Positions 7,804 through 12,940 of a stretch of DNA of 12,940 nucleotides are shown here, piece by piece. This DNA is from Goniomonas avonlea (Eukaryota > Cryptophyceae > Goniomonadida > Goniomonadaceae), in NCBI GenBank assembly GCA_003573635.1, contig QUTJ01031573.1, positions 1-12,940 of the forward strand, read 5' to 3'. Both the position numbers and the translations under genes were made by a program. The notes under the pieces were generated by a model that was not told where the DNA came from, did no database searches, and worked only from the letters and a program-made list of their open reading frames with translations. The stretch's first letter is position 1, and the number at the start of each line of letters is the position of its first letter.

Positions 7804-7947
7804 GCAACTTGACTCGAAGCGCTCCCTCGTTGTACATATTGATTTCGATTTCCCAATACAATGTTTTCTCGATTTTGTTTTCTCGAAGTTTGTTTGGCTC
7901 TCGTTTGCATTGATGTCTCGTTTGTATTTATGTGATGCGAGTTTGCT
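7804..7947. other. Convergent intergenic region
   Basis: 144 bp between the stop codons of two converging genes. T-rich on the plus strand (GATTTTGTTTTCTCG and similar). No AATAAA was found on either strand, so cleavage signals are not obvious. The 3' UTRs very probably overlap. Confidence 0.5.
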
Positions 7948-9084
7948 TTATGTGACCCAAGTGACGAGCTGGGTGCAGCCTGCCTCGGCATGAGCGAGCT
8001 CAAATGACACCTTGCGCCCCAACTGTCCGAGACGCTTGGCAACACCACGCATACCAAGCTCTTCCGATCCCTCGCTGAGGCCGCTGTCTTGAAGGCAAGC
8101 GCTGTCCCGAAATTAGCTCAGTCTTTGGTCAATTGCTTCTTACCTGTTGTCAACGATGTAACCCCGAGTGCAACGCTTCAGGAGAGGCCAATATCTGGGA
8201 GGGGTTAGGTGGTCAACAGACTTGTTGGTCCCTGACCTGTTGCGCGTTTGGGGCTCCAGCTCAGTGAAAGCGCTGTTGCTCATGCACAGATCATAGGTCG
8301 CAAGCAAAAATTCAGAATTGTCCAACGAATTCCCTTTCATAGTTTCCCTCAAATCTTCTTGAGATGGAGCCAGCAACACTGACCGGGTCTTGATGGCGGG
8401 GAATTGCGCGATGAAACGAGAAGTCAACGCCAAAGCCTCTGGAAGGTCCACCAGAGTGTATGACGCCACACTAAAGATATCAGAAACAATTTTGCTCTGA
8501 CCACCAAAACCACTACCGATCTCAACAATGTTAAAGTTTGTCAAGTCGCCAAAGTGTTGTACCAAGTCGGCGAGGACTTGAATGTAGCGCAGGGTCAATC
8601 CGCTCAAGAAACCGTAGCTAGGACCAAAGAAAAACATGTTTGGGTTTGCCCCAGCAAGGTCACTGGTCTTGAACTGAACCAAACAATCCAGGATACCTGA
8701 GTCAATGGCCCCGATTCTGTCGAGGTAAGCTTGTCCCTGACTCTGGGAGACATTTCCAAGAACTTTTGTGTACGCAGGCTGGCTCAAGAAACTAGCAAAG
8801 GCCGCAGGATCAGAAGCAGCTGCGGCACATACTAAACGATATTCAGTTTGCGAACTTCTTTCATGAAACTGAGTTGGATCATGGCTCTCCATTAGGCTAA
8901 AGTCATGGCCCAGTTCCACCGGATTGCCGTTCAGAGAAACCGGAGCAGGCAGGCCAGAGCGCCGGATTTTCGCAAAAGGTTTACAAACAGAAACCGCACA
9001 TTGTGATGAGCAGGTTGTTCCACCGGCAAGCTCTGTTGCACAGGCGACCCCGAGAGCAACAACAATTAACGCTGCCGCGTGCAT
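7948..9084 (-). CDS. Secreted putative sugar O-methyltransferase-type SAM-dependent methyltransferase
   Basis: Predicted to transfer methyl from S-adenosylmethionine, probably to a glycan, in the secretory pathway; the substrate is inferred from family resemblance only. Exons, sense order: 9084-8237, 8194-8144, 8101-7948, all phase 2, giving 350 residues. Residues 1-16 form a signal peptide (MHAAALIVVALGVACA). A short Cys-containing segment follows (C25, C29, C34). SAM motif I is IVEIGSGFGG at 187-196, then LVDLPE at 211-216 and YDLCMSNSAFTEL at 264-276, and RGYIVDN near residue 295. The layout matches the protein family annotated as putative sugar O-methyltransferase. Both introns are 42 nt with clear branch-like CTAAC or CTAAT: AACAG|GTCAGG to CTCCCAG, and AACAG|GTAAGA to GGGACAG. 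Without splicing the second, translation stops at once (AGG TAA); splicing adds 50 residues ending QLVTWVT, which is family-like. Confidence 0.85.
8102..8143 (-). other. 42-nt intron (methyltransferase intron 2)
   Basis: Donor CAG|GTAAGA, internal GAGCTAATTT, acceptor GGGACAG. Same length as intron 1, but retention creates an immediate TAA stop. Confidence 0.85.
8195..8236 (-). other. 42-nt intron (methyltransferase intron 1)
   Basis: Donor CAG|GTCAGG, internal CACCTAACC, acceptor CCCTCCCAG. The length is a multiple of three and there is no in-frame stop. Retention would insert 14 residues between NR and YWPLL, where the family has none that I can recognise. Confidence 0.75.
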
Positions 9085-9199
9085 CGAAAGGGACCCAGGG
9101 ACAGAACATTCGTTACCGAGTACTGTACTAGTAGTTATCGTCCTCGCTACCCAACAAGGACCCTCGCTACCCGAACAAGGAGGTCTTGTGTTTCGCGCC
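9085..9199. promoter_or_regulatory. 115-bp divergent promoter between methyltransferase and PWWP genes
   Basis: Two ATGs face away from each other only 115 bp apart. It contains ATTCGTTA (9108-9115; TAACGAAT on the minus strand), the palindromic core GTACTGTACTAGTAG nearby, and a 20-bp-period direct repeat of CCTCGCTACCC followed by AACAAGGA (9143-9182). Confidence 0.6.
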
Positions 9200-12100
9200 A
9201 TGGAGGAGTTCAAGGACGGATCGCTTGTCTGGGCAAAGCAACGGAAGAAGGATTCACATTGGTGGCCGTGCGTGGTCAGTCGCGCTTGTTGCGATGCGGG
9301 CCTGGTTGACACTAGCCCAGGTCACCAATCCCAAGAAAGTCCCAAAGAAGACGCTTGCAGCGCTCGGACCCGAAAAAAACGCTGGGAAAACTCTGGTCAA
9401 ATGGCTCGCAACCCCAACCTGGTATGTCTTTCTTTCAGGTCCAATCAACCTTATACTTGGTGGGCAGGAGTTTTACTGACATTGTGATGGCTTGGACCGA
9501 AGAGAATTGCACAAAGAACAAATCCAAGAAGCCCAGTAAAGCTGTCCAAGCCGCATATGAAGCTGCCGAATCCTTCCAAAAAGGCGGCAGCAGTGAGACG
9601 ACCTCTGGTGATGAAGATGATGAAGAACGTAAGTCCTGATCTGCCTGTTTCCTTGTAACAACACCTCTCAGCGCTTGTGAAGCCGAAAGCGAAGCCATCT
9701 CCCTCGAAGGCAAAGGCAAAAGCAAAGAAAGCCAAGGCCGCAAAGGAAGCCTCGTCTGACAGTGACAGTGATACAGGGTCTAGCAAGGCCGAAAAGACAC
9801 ACGCTGATAAGGAAGAAGAACAGGAAGAGGACCCGGAAAAGAAAAAGGCAGAGGAGGAAAAGAACGAGAAGCAAGAGCAGGAGCGGAAGGAGAAGGAGCA
9901 GCAAGCAAAGGAGCGCAAAGAAGAAGAAAAGAAGGAGAAAGAGGAACGGAAGGAGAAGGAGCGCTTGGAAAAGGAGGAACAAAAGGAGAGGGAACGCCTG
10001 GAGAAGGAGGAACGTAAGGAGAAGGAGAAGAAAGAGAAGGAAGAACGCAAACAGAGGGAGAAACAAGAGAAGCAGGAAAAGGAAGAACGCAAGGCAGCTG
10101 AAAAGGCTGCCAAGCGCGAGAAGTCCAAATCTTCTGGAGGCGAGTCGTCTGATGAGGAGATGGCAGAGGTGACTGCACCGAAGCCAAAGCGAGTGCGCGA
10201 GGAGGGCTACGAGCCCCCAATGAAAATTCCCAAGAAGGCAAGTCCCTGCTCTGGCTTGACGTTTGATGTGCCGTGATCTCGTCGCCTCTTATGAGCGATT
10301 CTCACACCGTTCCATGCAGCCGAGTCACGGTGGACCCCTTGTTCCTGTGCCCTCCGCCTCACCAACGGTGCCTCCGAAAAAGCGAGACACCGAAGACGAG
10401 AACAAGGACGATAAAAAGGCCGAGGAGAGGAGGAAGCGGGAACGGGAGGAGGAGGAGAGGGCGGATGAGGCTGCGCAGAAGAAGAAGAGGGAGCGGGAGG
10501 AGGCAGAGGCTGAGCGCAAGAGCAAGGAGAGAGAACAAAAGAAGGCCAAGGAGGAGAAAGAAAAGAAGGGGTCCACTGACTCAGACGGTCTGTCTGTGAT
10601 GATGCGATGATGCGATAGTTTGTGCACACACAGACACAGAATTTGGGATGTGCAGCCTTTCTTTGTTGCCTCGATCGCATTAATTGCGGATGGGTTCAGA
10701 CAGGAAGTGGGCCAGAGGCAGACTGGCAAGTGCGAGCCAACTCAGTAGTGAGATACACTCGGGACCTCGCAGGAGAACAAATTGATCGCACATTCTTACC
10801 ACCGCAGCGTCGAGTTCAAGAGTTAGAGTTCATGGTGCCCGTGATTGGCAACCATCCTTGTGTTTATTTTCTGCTAACAACACGCACGCAGCTGTCGAAA
10901 CTCTCACCTCCGCTTTGTCGCAACTAAAGGAGGCTGGAAAAACCGCACAAAAGGTTTGCCTCTCTCAGATTTTCCACAGCGCATCATGTTCTCTCTCTGA
11001 TCGCACGCCTGCTGTCATCGCCCGGTCATGCTATGATCTCCTGTCTGCAATGTCGACGCTCTCACTCAGATGCTGACTCTCGTGCCGTCAGACGGTCTCC
11101 TCATTAGACAAGCTTTTACTGGACCTTTCTCACCAACTGCCGTCAATAAAGGACCTCAAGTCTACTGGATTGGTGCAGGTATGCATGCTGCGCCTCCTGC
11201 CTCCTGCTCACAGCTGCGCACATCTTGGTGAACACGAACGTTGGGGTCAGCGTGGCTTCGCGTTAATTGAAACGAAAGGATCTCAGATCGTCCCATTCCA
11301 CAACATTGTACTCAGGCAGGCAGGGAGGCAGGCAGGGAGGCAGGGAGGCAGGGAGGTGGTGGCAAGGGGAGACGGGACCGAGCGGGAAGGAGGGGAGCTG
11401 AACGTGCGAGTCACCTCATTCGTGGTCCCGGCGGCGAAGCAAGGGAGGTGGAGGCGAACTATCTGACGCGAGTTTCAGGAGGTCAAGGTGGCAGGCGCGA
11501 GACACCCTGCCGTCGCTGCGTCGGCCAAGACGGCCGTTGATAAATGGAGGCATGCCGCTAAGAAGGTGCTTTGCTTTCAATATCTTCTGCAAGTGCTTTT
11601 CCGAGGCTCGAGCCCGCGGGGTAGTCGAAGCTTTGAAATCTAAAATGACTGATCTGACTAAATCCTCGGAAGTTTGTGATCGGAAAAGATTTCAAGGGTT
11701 TTGGCGAGTCGAAGCCCTCAGAACCCCCCCCCCCCCCGGGCGCTCTTTTTCTCTTGTTCTCGATCTCTCTTTGGTCGCGGCTCCTTTTTGTGCTGCTGTG
11801 TGGTTCGTGCTCCCCAGGCACTGCCGTTTTATGAATGACACGCGCACCACAGTCTCAGCTCCACCAAGAGGCGCCTGCCGCAACCACTGTGCGTTTACAT
11901 TTTCTTCCTGTTTCAGCATCGTAACCCGCGTTGTTTTCTTACTGTCGTTTGGTTTAGCGTGGTTGAAGCATGGACCACTGACTTGTCCTCGTGTTGTGAC
12001 AATCCCACAGGAGCCCAAGGCAGCAGTGAACGGTGGCACTGAAACTGCGCCAGAAGACGGTGAGTGTCCTCTCCATCCGTCTGCCATGAGCTTGTTTTCA

Positions 12101-12856
12101 TCAACGGCAAACGCACGAAACCATCAACCCAAAACTTAGACGTGTGTGATCACAGCGCCGCTGTGCGCTTTCTCTCTCTTGTCGTCTCGGCCTCGCACCG
12201 ACTCCTACGAACCGGAACACTCCCGCAGATAAGGCTGCAGCCAAGGAGAGTGCAGGGGAGGAAAACAACTCTGCAATCCCAGACGAGAAGATGGAGGACG
12301 CAGCAGATGCAGCAGAAGCACCAGCAGAAGAGGCGGCAGGCGGAGACAAGGATGCAGGGGAGGCGGAGCAGAAGGGAGACGAGTCTAAGAAAGAAGAGGC
12401 CAAGGAGGAGGGCAAGGTGGCGGACTGCAAGGAGGACAGTGGTGCAGGAGAACCAGAGCAGCGCAAGGAGGAGGGTCAGGCCAAGGAGTCGCAGAAGAAG
12501 GGCATGTCGTTTACCGCCGACGCCAAGAGAAATTTCCACAGGCAGCAGTTGATGATTGTATTGGAGAAGTGCGAAGACCGAGGTCAGATGAGTTTTTGGA
12601 GTCTGACCAAGGGTTTGGGAGGAGTTGACAGTTCCTCCGAGCGTTGAGTTTGTTCGAAACTTTTGAAGCGTTGCTCAAGAGTTTGTCTCAAAGTTGCTTT
12701 GCGCCCTGTCCCCCCCTGCTGTCGGGACCCTCGCGTTTCCTTAAGAGTGACTGAGCAAGACTCTTGACGGGTTTCTCACTGCCGACAATAGGTGATTGTG
12801 ACGTTGGCCAGCTCGCAACCAAGCTGGAGGAGGAAATGTTCAACTCCTCCCAAGAG
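9200..12856 (+). CDS. PWWP - LW (TFIIS N-terminal) - TFS2M protein, C-terminus off window
   Basis: Likely nuclear chromatin reader linked to RNA polymerase II elongation. Exons with matching phases: 9200-9274, 9321-9421, 9468-9628, 9672-10237, 10320-10587, 10892-10953, 11092-11178, 11479-11565, 12011-12059, 12229-12582, 12792-12856; about 625 residues, incomplete. PWWP opens with DGSLVWAKQRKKDSHWWPCVV and continues with TLVKWLATPTW and SFTDIVMAWTEEN. Exons four and five hold about 190 residues of K/E/R-rich sequence, probably a single alpha-helix, bordered by Ser-Asp runs and basic NLS-like KPKAK and PPKKR. The LW domain runs from LDKLLLDLSHQLPSIKDLK through STGLVQ to AAVDKWRHAAKK-like residues (exact: TAVDKWRHAAKK). 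After an acidic linker comes the start of a TFS2M-like domain (RQQLMIVLEKCEDRG, DVGQLATKLEEEMF). The first three introns are 46, 46 and 43 nt; later ones are 82-445 nt. The exon 2 to 3 junction and the exon 4 donor have alternatives (see findings). Confidence 0.82.
10238..10319 (+). other. Probable GC-AG intron
   Basis: The sequence AAGAAG|GCAAGTCC at 10238 matches the known consensus for the minor GC donor class (AG|GCAAGT). It pairs in phase 0 with the acceptor TCCATGCAG ending 10319. A GT alternative, GAT|GTGCCG at 10268, is also phase 0 and would add ten residues with a 52-nt intron, but its donor match is poor. Confidence 0.6.
10588..10891 (+). other. Intron of PWWP gene, no other content seen
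   Basis: 304 nt from donor GACG|GTCTGT to acceptor ACGCACGCAG, phase 1 on both sides. It opens with a short GATGATGCGATGATGCGAT repeat. No coding signal is recognised. Confidence 0.65.
11179..11478 (+). other. Intron of PWWP gene with GCAGGGAG microsatellite
   Basis: 300 nt from CAG|GTATGC to GAGTTTCAG, phase 0. A GGCAGGGA/GGCAGGCA tract occupies about 11313-11356. No coding signal seen. Confidence 0.7.
11566..12010 (+). other. Intron of PWWP gene with 14-nt poly-C
   Basis: 445 nt from AAG|GTGCTT to AATCCCACAG, phase 0. It holds a C homopolymer at about 11724-11737 followed by a TCTTTTTCTCTTG pyrimidine stretch. A small alternative exon cannot be excluded, but none is supported. Confidence 0.6.
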
Positions 12857-12868
12857 GTACTGTGCTCG

Positions 12869-12940
12869 CTCCATCTGTGTGACGTCGTGGTGCCCACCCC
12901 CCCTCGTGTTTGCGTGTCTCCGTCTGTGTGATGTCGTGGT
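12869..12940. repeat. Two 23-bp direct repeats at the right edge
   Basis: CTCCATCTGTGTGACGTCGT and the variant CTCCGTCTGTGTGATGTCGT, each followed by GGT, occur at 12869 and 12918 (period 49). This is inside the intron after the last visible PWWP-gene exon and may be the start of a longer array beyond the window. Confidence 0.75.

Noticed and set aside
9085-9312. Longer methyltransferase N-terminus across the divergent promoter
   Set aside because: It would begin at a non-ATG codon or inside the PWWP gene. The ATG at 9084 gives a classic signal peptide.
9422-9438. 17-nt micro-intron GTATGT...TTTCAG
   Set aside because: Its removal puts the downstream exon in a frame that stops at once; 46-nt or 43-nt introns keep frame.
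12583-12647. Read-through C-terminus of the PWWP protein ending at the TGA at 12645-12647
   Set aside because: A GT donor at 12583 and an acceptor at 12791 match in phase and continue the TFS2M-like sequence (DVGQLATKLEEEMF), which read-through would cut off.

Overview
This window is nuclear DNA of an intron-rich, GC-rich unicellular eukaryote. The evidence is spliced genes with GT-AG introns and eukaryote-only domains: UBA, UBX, a BIRC6-type ubiquitin-conjugating domain, PWWP, TFIIS N-terminal LW and TFS2M. Simple repeats are abundant and introns come in two size classes. I cannot name the lineage; nothing in the sequence decides between protist groups. No rRNA, tRNA, CRISPR array or transposon was seen.

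Layout, left to right. (1) 508-4918, minus strand: a multi-exon gene for a ubiquitin-conjugating enzyme of the BIRC6/UBE2O class, with its C-terminal end beyond the left edge. Its introns are large and full of minisatellites and pyrimidine tracts. (2) 5076-6346, minus: a UBXN1/SAKS1-like UBA-UBX adaptor in four exons. It lies directly upstream of the E2 exons on the same strand, and a phase-compatible splice could join the two. (3) 6347-6546: a short divergent promoter. (4) 6547-7803, plus: an intronless nucleoredoxin/tryparedoxin-like gene with two WCPPC thioredoxin domains and a degenerate third. (5) 7948-9084, minus: a secreted methyltransferase of the putative sugar O-methyltransferase type, three exons with two 42-nt introns, tail-to-tail with nucleoredoxin. 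(6) 9085-9199: a 115-bp divergent promoter. (7) 9200-12856, plus: a chromatin/transcription-elongation protein with PWWP, a long K/E-rich helix, LW and the start of TFS2M, at least 11 exons and running off the right edge.

Functional themes: the left half pairs two ubiquitin-system genes, a p97/ubiquitin adaptor and an E2. The centre holds a thiol-redox protein and a secretory-pathway methyltransferase. The right half is a transcription-associated chromatin reader. Gene spacing is tight (115-200 bp between divergent starts, about 145 bp between convergent stops). All exon coordinates are my own splice-site and reading-phase reconstruction from one sequence and were not checked against transcripts.
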